Shown: positions 47,272 through 56,924 of the stretch, in pieces
Layout: each line of letters begins with the position of its first letter
Numbering within the stretch: position 1 is the stretch's first letter
Origin: Glutinoglossum americanum
Taxonomy: Eukaryota; Ascomycota; Geoglossomycetes; Geoglossales; Geoglossaceae
NCBI GenBank assembly: GCA_020080175.1
Contig: JAGHQL010000172.1
Span: 1-58,956, forward strand
Length of the DNA stretch: 58,956 bases
Direction of reading: 5' to 3'
Notes under the pieces: generated by a model
Database searches by the model: none
What the model saw: the letters and a program-made list of their open reading frames with translations, nothing else
Told to the model about the DNA's origin: nothing
Made by a program: the position numbers and the translations under genes

Positions 47272-49161
47272 ATGGCTATGCAGAACCTAGGAAGGCTAAT
47301 TTCTCTCCCTTTAGAGAGGTTACATATCGCCAATTGTGCTAATCTAGATGATCCAATCGAGTGGGTTCTGTATCCTCAGCGGGATAACCTGTTCTGTGTT
47401 TTTGATACTGTAGAACTCAATATCAACCGGACCAAGCACCGGCTATTGAAGATTGTCAATGGCGCCCGGATCATGGTATGCCCTTGCTGCATACTATTGA
47501 CATCTTGTTCTTCCATCTCGCATAACGTCTCGTCCCATTTTCCTTGTGGTTGAAGTTGTTGTTTTTTTTCTCGCGTTATATTTTTTCTTTTCTTTTGTGG
47601 GTCTAACCTGCCCTGTGTCTAGGAGGAAATGGACCTTGATATGTTGGTGCAGAATGCGTCCGCAGCAGGGATGATACATCAGGCCCAGGGGCTAGACGGT
47701 GACATCTTAGTGCTTGCACGATCGCCGCAGATCGCCATGCGTTACCAGAAATCGTCCGGACAGGTAAGCTCTGCTGGCCGTTAGGAGCATTTCTGTTCTT
47801 AATCTTCCGATAAGGTCCGGCGATTTCAGATACGATTCACCAATGATGCGGACTATCAGACAGCCATTTCGGCTCTCAGTCAAGTCCAATTTCCGATAAG
47901 ATTTATGGGCCCTACGCAAGCAACCACTGCCAGTGCCTCTAAGCTTCAGACTCTTGCCCGGCAGGCCTGGGGAAGCCAAAGTATGACACAGTCTGTCCGA
48001 AGAGATACTTCGTTTCACCAGGGTTTACTGCAACGACCGTCGACATCTGGCGAGGCACTTCAGCGCGCTGTGCCATGGGGTTATACCGGAGCCCCCGCAA
48101 GTGTGCTTGCGGAGGACGCTTCCCAACACCAATTGCAGCTACGCCGCTGCCAAACCTCATATCAGCCAACCTCTACAGATACGGGCAGCGGCGTAAGATT
48201 TCCGCAAACCCCGATGCAGGATTTCAGAACGGATTCATCTTGGGCTTCGTCATCGCCGGTGCTAGTTCCAACGCTGCCCGAATCACAGAATAGTCACTCC
48301 AATCACCAAAGCATACCGTCATCGTCGCACCAGGAGTTTTCTACCCCTTTTCGATTCCCAACTACAATTCCCGAAACACCGCCGCTCGCAACATCGTTGC
48401 CGACGAGCTCGGGGCAGGCTAGCTCTCCGGGGCTATCTCACGGGTCCCTTGTCTCAGCCTTGGATCTCCAGCAGACAATGAGCCAGATTATGCCGCCGAA
48501 GCGAGAGCTCCCATTTGCAAAACCAGTACGCAGTGGAAAACCAAAGCCATCCCGTATTGAAGTTAATACCAGACCGCCACGCCCAAAGCTAGATCTTCCG
48601 GAGTTACCTAAGCCAACCCTCCGTCCCGTTTCCAGAGGAATCGCCGCGCTGCGCAAGCCAAGTCCAAACGACTGTCATCCAGTGGGAGGGCCATGCCGGA
48701 AACCACCCTCGTTTCTCAAGCCGCGTGAAGACTCGCCCTCAACTTCGCAGGCCGCGCCTCCGCTGGACGGGCGCGAGTTGATAGGCGTAGGGCATCGTGA
48801 GACCACCCCAGAGCCCTGCTTGCCAGGGGGTTTTCATGAACCACAAGCGCCTAAGGACAGGATTGTTAGCCCGCCAGTCTCCACAGCCGAAGCAGCCGAA
48901 GCACTAAAGCCACCGCTCCCACAGGGGCAACTGCAGGACGAAGACTTGAGGTATATGGATGCCTTTGTGCAAAAGCATATCAATTACGAGCAGCGCGGAG
49001 GCTCCGATGATTTGAGCAGACTTGCGGCCCTATCTAGCGAGGATAGACAGGCTGAGATTGATACGATGATATGTAGCTTGATCCACGACGAGAACTTTTA
49101 TCAGCTTCTTGAGGCTCTTGAGAATAGCTGGCGGAGGATCGGCTTCGACCTTCACAGATGA
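47272..49161 (+). CDS. REC114: REC114-like meiotic recombination protein
   Basis: Likely partner of MEI4 in the complex that activates SPO11 for meiotic double-strand breaks. Exons: 47272-47475, 47623-47763, 47830-49161; 1677 bases, 558 residues from this ATG, though an upstream exon is possible. The N-terminal 150 residues look like a compact PH-like beta domain (IEWVLYPQRDNLFCVFDTVE; HRLLKIVNGARIM; SSGQIRFTNDADYQTAISAL). A long Ser/Pro-rich disordered middle follows. The C-terminus is a short helical module (MICSLIHDENFYQLLEALEN, then SWRRIGFDLHR) of the kind that binds MEI4. I base the name on this layout and remembered family motifs; a database profile hit would settle it. Otherwise an unknown meiotic or low-expression gene. 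Confidence 0.6.
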
Positions 49162-49582
49162 GCGTTATTCTGTTACCTCTTTAGCTTCAGCACTTCGGAG
49201 GCCCATTAAGATCGGCTCTGAAGTCTCATTATGCTATAGTAGCTCATCTATACTCTTTTTATGGACGGAAAGCTCGGAATTTTTGTTTCACTCTTATGCT
49301 TTGCGAATCTACAGCTACTTGAAGAAACCGGCAGAGCGGGTGCGTCCTTTTGCTAGAATAGCGGAGGTCCCTGTTGTTGTATTCCCAGCACAAGCATTTT
49401 GCTTTCAGAGGAGCAGCTTGGGGGCATCTACTTGCATGCGCCGGTTTTGCAGAAATACAAAGTTTTCCCAGTGACTACTACTTGCTTCCGGGTTATGCAA
49501 CATCCATCTATTCTGTTGTCTATCAGAGAGGAGCATCCCCCTGTCGATTTCAACCCTATCGTTGCTCTATAAAGTGGGATAT
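49162..49582. other. REC114-like 3' region
   Basis: About 420 bases after the REC114-like stop. No supported gene; it separates this gene from the convergent Cys/His-rich exon. Confidence 0.4.
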
Positions 49583-49831
49583 CTATGGAAGAGCAGAGCA
49601 GGGTATCGCGGGGCTGTTATTCGGCACCTTTCCAGCCACCCGCTCCCCCCTCTTCCCACTCTCTTGCCAATACGAAGCCCATTCCAAATAATCCAAACAC
49701 TCCTTGCAGAACTGTGGCTCATTCCGCTGGATCGACTGGACGGAACGCTCGGAGTTGCGGCCGGCGTGGGGGCAATGACAGTTGACAATCCCGCGCTTAT
49801 GGTGCCCACAGATGAAGGATGTCGCGATTTT
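49583..49831 (-). CDS. terminal exon of a small Cys/His-rich (zinc-binding?) protein
   Basis: An 83-codon exon (stop included) on the minus strand. It begins after a strong acceptor (branch CTAACTGAC, then a C-rich tract and AACAG) and ends TAG at 49585-49583. The residues include FICGHHKRGIVNCHCPHAGR and, 18 residues on, QFCKECLDYLEWASYWQE: a Cys/His spacing (CxHH...CHCxH...CxxC) that looks metal-binding. Small Cys-rich proteins of this kind are common and uncharacterised in filamentous fungi. The 5' exon(s) should lie right of 49832, but I could not place them. The plus-strand open frames over the same bases show no such pattern, which supports the minus strand. Confidence 0.45.
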   Translation of the reverse strand, partial: KIATSFICGHHKRGIVNCHCPHAGRNSERSVQSIQRNEPQFCKECLDYLEWASYWQESGKRGERVAGKVPNNSPAIPCSALP

Positions 49832-50690
49832 CTGTTGGGGGGGAGCGCGGGCGAGTCAGTTAGCTAGGGTTGGGCTGGAGGAGGGAGAGAGAGAACAAGC
49901 CTGACACATCCTTTGGTCTAGCCCGAGCGATGTTGGGAAGAAGCCCTAGTGAAGCTCCCTTTTTCCTTTTTGAGGTTGAGGACAAAGATACGTTTTTTTT
50001 TGGTTACCCTCACGGAACGGAGAGAGGGAAAACGACTGGTGGGTGGTCGAGGCGATGCTGCCGTGGAGGTTGGTTTCTTAGTTTGTTCCTTGCCGGGAGA
50101 AGGATGGACTCTGGGTTTTTCTGCCCTTAAATACAGGTTTGTCTGTTTTTTGCACACGATGGGTGAATGCTCGTCCTGGCCCTTCACTGGACATAACAGC
50201 AGCTGAGCCAAACGAGGCGCCGGTGACGATTTGAAGCCGGTCTGGCGATTTCAGAGACAATAGTTCTCGGGGTGCTGATGGTTGTCGATACCACAACGTC
50301 GCTGTCAAAAAAAAAACCAGGCCTTATCCTCAAGAAGTTCCAGGACGTTCCTGGTGCTGTTCGATTGTTGGCGTAGGGTGCTCCTACAATCGAAGGGACT
50401 TTGAGCACAGACGAGATATACCATGACTATCAACTGCAGATTATCTCTACGAAACCAACTCAAACGGCTCCAGTGGCCAGCGGCGATCAGCGATCTACTA
50501 CGGAGATCCACCCCAGTAGTAACAATACTCCCACTAACAGTGACTCCTACCGCTCCGACCCCCGCCAGTACCGGCAGACTGTTATTGAATATGCCCCCGA
50601 ATCCCCCGCGAAGCTAATTCCTTGCACTCGATCTTCCGAATACTTGACGCAGTCTCTACCTCGTCATCGATACCTTCGCCACAAGAGGTT
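49832..50690. other. intergenic, no firm gene
   Basis: Should contain the 5' part of the Cys/His-rich gene (unplaced). The open frames here (for example 50401-50751, plus, Ser/Thr/Pro-rich) have no recognisable domain. The last part of that frame leads into the kinase relic. Confidence 0.35.
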
Positions 50691-51342
50691 AGGTACATCG
50701 CGACCTATCACGGGACAACGTCGGCCTCCGTCGTCAACACGGCAGCACTGAGTCGCCGCTATCTGCTATATTGATCGACTTTGACCTTGCTGCCCCCATT
50801 GTTGGTCCTTCAACTGGCTTGCCCGACAAGACGGGCGCATCGGCATTCATGCCTATTCAAATCCTGGGATCTACTGACGAGATGCCTGTACGCCACCAGG
50901 AACTCACGAGGACGAAGCTGTCTTCTGGATTGGGTTCCTTGCTATTATTTCCCGCTCCACCCTAGGTCACAACTACATTAGAAACAACCTTGAAGGCCTC
51001 CGCTTTTCCCTCATTGACCTCGCTAACATCAAATACTACATGTTCTCACCTATTGCCCAAAGGCTACGTTGGCCTTCTTGGTTCGGTATCTCTTCAAACA
51101 CCCAAGGCCAGTCTAACGCCATCCTCCACAAACTCTACCGCCACATTGTGGAGATCCAGTTTACAAATGATGCTGAGGAACCACACGACTATGGGTATCC
51201 AGATGTCACAGAGGTTGATGAGCTGACCCTCTGTCGCAAGCACGAGATACAGCACAAAGAGATGTTGGGGAAGATTGTAATGGCCTTGAGTGAGGCCATT
51301 GATGACTTGATGAAGCTACGACAAGGATGGGGGCTAGGGTAA
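50690..51342 (+). pseudogene. FunK1-type fungal kinase relic
   Basis: Pieces of the fungal-specific FunK1 protein kinase family lie in more than one frame. One frame, from about 50695, gives HRDLSRDN (catalytic loop) and LIDFDLAAPIVGP (the DFD metal motif), then DKTGASAFMPIQIL (activation/P+1 region). The next part, HEDEAVFWIGFLAIISRSTL, is in another frame, beginning near 50908. A further frame, 51040-51342, gives the C-lobe end. An in-frame TAG lies just upstream of HRD, at about 50690. The N-lobe is not recognisable. At least one frameshift plus a stop make it a broken host gene, unless unusual introns explain it. FunK1 genes form large, fast-decaying families in fungi. Confidence 0.65.
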
Positions 51343-52091
51343 GGACCTTGAGAAGATGGGACAGCTAAAAGTTATCATGACAAACACTTTCAACATATAT
51401 TATCCATGAATGATATAAATGACAAAAATTATGCATAATTCTCAAAGGACCGACCACCTAAAGCTGTTCCTCCTCTCTCAAGACCTCACCTCTGATGAGC
51501 TCTACGGCCCTCTGGTGTACAGATCGACCATTTCTTTTGAATTTCCCATGAAAGGGCTTTAGGATCCAAAACTAGAGGGTGCCTTTCAAATACCGCGTAG
51601 TGCGCTATGGGTGGCGCCAGTTGGCAGAGGTAACGTTAGCGATGATGTGGCGCTGGCGATGTTGAGATAAGGCTAATTCAGAGAGGGAGAAGCATATTGT
51701 AATTAGATTGATTTGATTGACACCGTTATGTAGCTACGAAGTTAAAGTCGCCTTTGATAGGCATGCCGTGTGGCAGTGCTGTGACAGTGCACCGCTTAAC
51801 GGAGTAGCTATGAATATTCGTAATGCTTTTAGGAACATTAGAATTACAAGTAAGATATTAGAAACAAGAGGTTTGAAAGTATCCTAGATCCCTTCTGCAT
51901 GGTGTTGTTGCTTCACGAGGGTTCCAGAAGGTGTGACTCAAGGGAGAGCGAACACCGGAGCATCATAAAAGATAGGAACTTACAATGATTAGATATCTTC
52001 TAGAACCTAAAAGAAAGACAAATTGCATATAAAAGGGAGGCGGCTATCGTGGCGGTAGGCGGGGAAGGGAAGGTAGGGTATAGACAGTTGA
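51343..52091. other. intergenic, no gene seen
   Basis: About 750 bases with falling GC content. No conserved frame in either direction. Confidence 0.5.
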
Positions 52092-52967
52092 TTAGGAGCT
52101 CGGCATGAAAGGGATGAGCAGCCTCATCACCGCCTTGTACCCTTTCTCGGCCGCCAGGTGCAGTGCCGTTCTTCCATCTTCAGTAGTCTTCGCATTCACG
52201 TCGGCCCCTTCTCGAACAGAAGCCGCACTACTGTCTCGTGTCCTTCCCTAGCCGCCAAGTGTCGCACCGTCTTTCCATCACGATTCTTTGCGTTCACGTC
52301 GGCCCCCTCCCAAGCAGAAGCCGCACCACTGCCTCGTGTCCATTCTCGGCAGCTCGTAACAGCGGCGTCCATCCATTGCCAATCTCCGCGTTCACGTCGG
52401 CCACCTTCTCGAGCAGCAGCCGCACTACCACCTCGTGTCCTCTCTCGGCAGCTCGTAACAGCGGCGTCTAGTGCCTTTATTTAATATGGATCAGATCAGT
52501 CGAGGTCAGGCTCACTTGCACTCTGCAATGGCCAAGGAGGCTGGTGTCAGCCGTCGATTCTTAACCGGAGAGGGAGGGCTCGCTTACCCGGCCAAGGAGG
52601 CCAGTGTCAGCCATCAATATGAAGGGTCTGGACGCAGATCACTCACATCGGGAGCATAATTATAGTTCACCTTGGCGCTTCTTGCGAGCGGGAGCTTAAT
52701 GGCTGCTTCGTAGCCACTTTCGATTGCGCTAGTTAATGGTGTACCCCTTCCGTAGTCTTTCTCGATGTCAGCCCCATTTTGGAGAAGCAGCTTCACAACT
52801 GCGTCATGTCCGCTCCCGGCTGCACAATGCAGCGCTACCCATTTTCGACCATCTACCTTGTTAACATCAGCTTCACAGTCAAGTAGCAGTTTGACTAGTT
52901 CCTTCTCGCCCTTGCTGGAGGCTAAATGAAGGGCTGAGCTACTTTCGAAATCAAATTCAAGCTTCAT
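52092..52967 (-). pseudogene. broken ankyrin-repeat gene
   Basis: Minus-strand ankyrin repeats. Exon 52967-52647 is intact (SSALHLASSKGEKELVKLLL; WVALHCAAGSGHDAVVKLLL; TPLTSAIESGYEAAIKL). It ends at a good donor (GAT/GTGAGT). The acceptor TAG/ACGCCG at 52468 resumes in frame with [20 protein letters not shown] and a second copy of this repeat. Downstream the frame is lost twice, each time by loss of one G in the run before GCCGACGTG (about 52302 and 52203). Clear repeat sequence continues in the shifted frames to a stop near 52092 (DGRTALHLAAEKGYKAVMRL). The N-terminus stops abruptly at the AT-rich island, so it may be truncated. A sequencing error could mimic the shifts. Confidence 0.7.
52529..52613. 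repeat. pair of 23-base direct repeats inside the ankyrin-gene intron
   Basis: ggccaaggaggctggtgtca and ggccaaggaggccagtgtca, both followed by gcc(g/a)tc, about 62 bases apart within the 52468-52646 intron. Confidence 0.7.
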
Positions 52968-53369
52968 AAAAGAGTATTTACCATTTAGGTTTTTAAGTTA
53001 AATATGAATGATAAATAATCCCATCTTCTAAAATTAAATGTTTTTAGAGTCCAAAACAACTCTAGTTGATAAAATTAAAATAGATTTATTATATATAGTT
53101 AGAAGTTTTATTAGTCTTAACTCTAAGAAAAAAAGTAGTCAATCTGAGTATTCTGAACCTAGCATCCCACATCAGGCCAGTGGAGGAGATTGGAAAGAGC
53201 ATTTCCAGAATAGAAGGTATATATATTTTCTGTTATTTTTTTCCTCTATTCTGTTCTCTCTTCTCTCTAGGCCCGCATACATACTCATACCGTCTGATAC
53301 CCCCTCTTTCTCTCATACTACTATCTTCGCATACCACTCTTTCTCTTACACACTACTCACTACTACCCT

Positions 53370-53640
53370 CCTCTCACTACTGCCCCTTTCTCACTACCAC
53401 CCCCCTCTCACTACTGCCCCCCTCTCACTATCACCCCCCTCTCACTATCGCCCCCCTCTCACTACCACCCCCCTCTCACTATCGCCCTCCTCTCACTACT
53501 GCCCCCCTCTCACTACTGCCCCCCTCTCACTATCGCCCCTCTCTCACTACCGCCCCCCTCTCACTATCGCCCCTCTCTCACTACTGCCCCCCTCTCACTA
53601 CCGCCCCCCTCTCACTACCGCTCCCCTCTTATCATTGTCT
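53370..53640 (+). repeat. 17-base minisatellite, about 15 units
   Basis: Repeats of cact(a/t)(c/t)(c/t)(g/a)ccccc(c/t)tct, 17 bases each, in tandem. Because 17 is not a multiple of three, every frame cycles through the same repeat peptide (for example SHYRPPLTTAPLSLSP), so long open frames here are an artefact. Confidence 0.9.
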
Positions 53641-53989
53641 CCCTTCCACTACCGTCCTTCTCCTACCATCTGTCTCTCTCCTACTATCTTCTTTTACTAT
53701 CCTTCTCTCATACCATATTATGCGACCAAGGCTGCTGTAACATTATCTGAATCTATATATATGCAGCATTTATTTTTTTTCTACAAATTCGAGAAAACTG
53801 AATTGAACTCTATTGGTAGTTTCAAACTTTGAAGAGATTTTTTGTTTAGAAATGAAACCACATTATACATGACTTTTTATTTATTTATTTCTCTACTATC
53901 TATTTAATATACTAATATACTTTAACAATTAGGGAGAAAGATCAGTTACCCAAGTACATTATCCTCAATAAAGATACTACTCACTAGAA

Positions 53990-54240
53990 AGAACTTCTGG
54001 CAACAGTAGGGAGGATCAGAGAAATAGTAGGGGGCTTGGAGGAGAGGATGGAGGGAGTCGAAAAAAGGATGGGGGGCTTGGAGGAGAGGATAAGGAGGGT
54101 TGAGAAGAGAATGAGGGAGTTGGAGAAGAGTATGAGGAGAGTTGAGGAGAAAATGTGAAGGGTTGAGGAAAGAATGAGAGAGTTGGAGGAGAGGATAGAG
54201 GGGTTTGAGGAGAGGGCAGAGGTGGTAGAAGGGGTCTTGA
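53990..54240 (+). repeat. purine-rich 21-base repeat with coiled-coil coding pattern
   Basis: Imperfect 21-base units of the form (t/g)tggaggagaggatgagggag. In one plus frame they read as heptads (GLEERMEGVEKRMGGLEERI; RELEERIEGFEERAEVVEGV), interrupted by a stop near 54157. This looks like a decayed coiled-coil coding segment, perhaps the first open frame of a LINE-type or similar element; no reverse transcriptase was seen nearby. Confidence 0.7.
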
Positions 54241-54589
54241 GGAATATTGGAGGGAAGTTGAGTGAGTTGGGAGGTACGATAAAAGTAGTAAATAAGGTGG
54301 TGGTAGGAGAGATAGTAGAGGAAGAGTTGAGAAAGGCGAGGAGGATTGGAAAGGAAGGAGAGAGGTGAGAGGAGGTGAGGAGAAAGATGACGATATTGGA
54401 GAGGAAAGTAAAGAAGATAGAAGCTGCAGCAGAAAGGTAACAATGAGAGGAAAGAGGAGGAGATGAGAGTAGTCACAGAGTAATATTTTTTGAAGAAGGT
54501 TTTTTTTTCAAATTAATTTTTTAATTTTCATAGCTAATTCTCCTTATTTTACTTAATGCTAGTTAGTTAACTTGAGTTATAAGAATTAT
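54241..54589. other. purine-rich to AT-rich filler
   Basis: The coiled-coil-like frame fades out around 54,370; the rest is AT-rich. No gene. Confidence 0.4.
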
Positions 54590-54712
54590 TACATAATACA
54601 CTAGATGGACAACAAAAAGAATTAGGCCAGCTGGGCCTACCAATGACATTATGAAAGAACTCAACAAGAAAGTACAGAGGCAACGAAAGAGCTGTATATG
54701 TATTATATTTAG
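54590..54712 (+). mobile_element. degenerate third copy of the inverted-repeat family
   Basis: This segment (ataatacactagatgg, then ggccagctgggcctacc, aatgacattatgaaagaactc, agctgtatatgtattat) matches in order both arms of the element at 57722-58956 (aatgatatcatgaataactc in the left arm). It is a shorter, more decayed copy. Confidence 0.65.
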
Positions 54713-54860
54713 CAGTTAAGTTTCAACACCCTACCAAGGTCTGGGTTGTACCAGCATCTTGCTCAAAGTATGCAACACTTAATTCTAATGTAATTATATT
54801 GATTTTTTGCTCAAAAGATAACTGCTCTTATGAAGAATAAGTAGAGTGATAAAAAAAATT

Positions 54861-56050
54861 CTACCATTTAGTATGACCACCTTTAGCCTTAATGCATACT
54901 TTCATTTTCTTAGGTATACCCACAATCAACTTATTAATATCTTCAACTTCCAAACATACTCACTCCTCCTTAATAGTAATTAAAAGCTTCTTGCAGATTC
55001 CAGGAATCCTATCCTGATTATTGATAGCTCTTTTAAGGTGACTTCATATGTTTTCTATAGGATTTAAGTTAGGAAAGCAAGCCAACCAATTCATTAAAGT
55101 AATTTTTTCTTTCTCAAAAAACTCTTTAGCAACTTCAGCCCAATAATATGATGCTCTATCATATATAAATATCTAACTGTCAGTGTTATCTTTGATTCAT
55201 GTTGCTGTGAGCAGAACTGTATCTTCTAATACTTTTTTTTAATATTGTTCCCCATTCATCCTTTCATCAATCAATATTAATGGTCCCTTTTGATCTTTAA
55301 AAATAAAAGACTAAATACTAACTGATGTTCAATCACTCTTAAGAGTTAGCTTAAGACATTTATCTTCCAATTTCTCACCAGCATATCGCTATATCTAATA
55401 AACTCAGTCATCAAGTCCTAACTCAATATTGCACTCATTAGTAAATATTACTCTTTTTTCCAATCTTTTTCATTTTAATCCTTATGTGCTTGAGCAAATA
55501 CTAATTTTTTTTTCTTATGTTCGGATTTAAGAAAAGGTTTTTACCATGCCACTCGTTTGTGATATCTGTGTTTATCTAATACTACTTTTAAGGTATTTAG
55601 GCTACAGCCAAATTGTTTGGATAATGTAACACATAGATAAGAACTCGCGCATGTGACTACTCAGGCAAAAGACCACAGTATTAGTTAACAAGCTAATACG
55701 TTTCTACACCGTGCTTATATAGAGCCACATGTAACACAACGTCGGTGTACCGGCAGTACTCCACTGCACTCGACCATTACAGATAATGCGGAAACACTTA
55801 TATTGTGATTATTAACTGCAACATGTACTAGGTAGTATTCATCTTAAGGAGTAAGTTTTTTAGGTATACCACATTGAGGTTGAGTTGCTGTTGGATCTTC
55901 TGAATATTATTCTACTCTTTTGAGTACTCAGTGAATTGTCTCTTTGTAAAGACCAGAAATTGTTTTAATTTGACTGTAAGAAAGTTTTACTTTTTGTAGC
56001 ATTATCACTCTATATGCTTGCTTTAGCATTACATGAAGGAGGTTAAACAT
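54861..56050 (-). mobile_element. decayed Tc1/mariner-type DNA transposon (transposase relic)
   Basis: Minus-strand transposase with start region MFNLLHVMLKQAYRVIML, then a helix-turn-helix (KLSYSQIKTISGLYKETIHR), LSKQFGCSLNTLKVVLDKH, the third-acid region FPNLNPIENIWSHLKR, and the C-terminus INKLIVGIPKKMKVCIKAKG ending GGHTKW at 54861. The total fits a 330-345 residue transposase once a 157-base solo LTR (55625-55781) is set aside. Several stops and the AT bias point to RIP. Possible inverted ends: gagtgata at 54845 and tatcactg at 56106, only eight bases and weak. Confidence 0.85.
55625..55781 (-). mobile_element. solo LTR (fossil), nested in the Tc1-like relic
   Basis: 157 bases beginning TGTAACAC and ending CATTACA, so TG...CA ends with a TGTAA/TTACA inverted pair. 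It is flanked by a 5-base target duplication, gataa, at 55620-55624 and 55782-55786. A TATA-like box (TATATAAG) on the minus strand suggests minus orientation. No internal LTR-element genes are present. It is less AT-rich than its surroundings, so younger than the host relic. Superfamily not certain; the small size suits Ty1/copia-type or a short non-autonomous LTR element. Confidence 0.85.
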
Positions 56051-56920
56051 ATTGACTATAATTTTAGTACGTTACAAAGTAATTCGAGTCAAGAATGAGT
56101 CTATACTATCACTGTGAAAATTTTTTTCTCATTTCATTTATGCTTGAAATTGTGCAATTGTGTAGATGTATCAAAACTTGTTAACACCATATATACATAA
56201 AAGAAGAATAGCTAATAAGCTCAGTCTAAGACTAATGGAAGATGTAAAGTATTAGTTAATAAGAAGAAGCTTGAGTGTACTATTGCTCTTATGTCTCTTC
56301 TAGCAAGCATATATATATGAAGTTGATGAGGACCTTAAAAAGGAATCTCATTAGTTAATAACTTATAAACATCTAATACATACTATTAAGCCTAGTTGAA
56401 TGACTGTTCTTTTACTTTTTATAACTAGAATCTTAGAGCCAGCTCTAGTCTTGATACCTGTAGCATCCAACCTTAGTGACCTTGATTACATAAGCTGCCG
56501 TCACAGTTTTTTAGAGATATTTACTTTGTTTTAGACATTGTATTAGTCTTACATAAGGGCTCTATCAGTTAAAACCTTACTAAAGGTATCTTAAGTAGAC
56601 TTTTGTACTACTGCTAATAGTTACAAAAAATTAAATAGCTACTAACATAGAAACTATTAAAATTACTATAATGTATCTTATAAGCAAATAGAATATATAT
56701 ATAAATAAGATACTTTTAATAGTAGTATAATGAAGATTTTTATTATATAATAGTTTTTTATAATAAGATATAACTTTAACTTTATGAAGCAAGATTTAAT
56801 TTTACTCTTCAAGATTTTAAAAATAATAATAATTTAAATATATAATCTATAGCAACAATCTATAAAGTTAGTAAAATGATACTTTATAAATAATATACTA
56901 GTCGATCTACACAATATGAT
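56051..56920. other. AT-rich sequence, no recognisable element
   Basis: Extremely AT-rich; no transposase motif found in the frames I read. Presumably flanking or decayed parts of the two transposons. Confidence 0.4.
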
Positions 56921-56924
56921 ATTA

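Noticed and set aside
53370-53640. CRISPR-like array
   Set aside because: Contiguous tandem units with no spacers, in a eukaryotic genome; it is a minisatellite. The same holds for the 10-base repeats at 21661 and 23261.
53038-53832. 264-residue open frame in the island
   Set aside because: Kept open only by the 17-base minisatellite; the peptide is a cyclic artefact.
53946-54476. 176-residue minus-strand open frame
   Set aside because: Leu/Ser/Pro-rich shadow of the purine-rich heptad repeat on the other strand.
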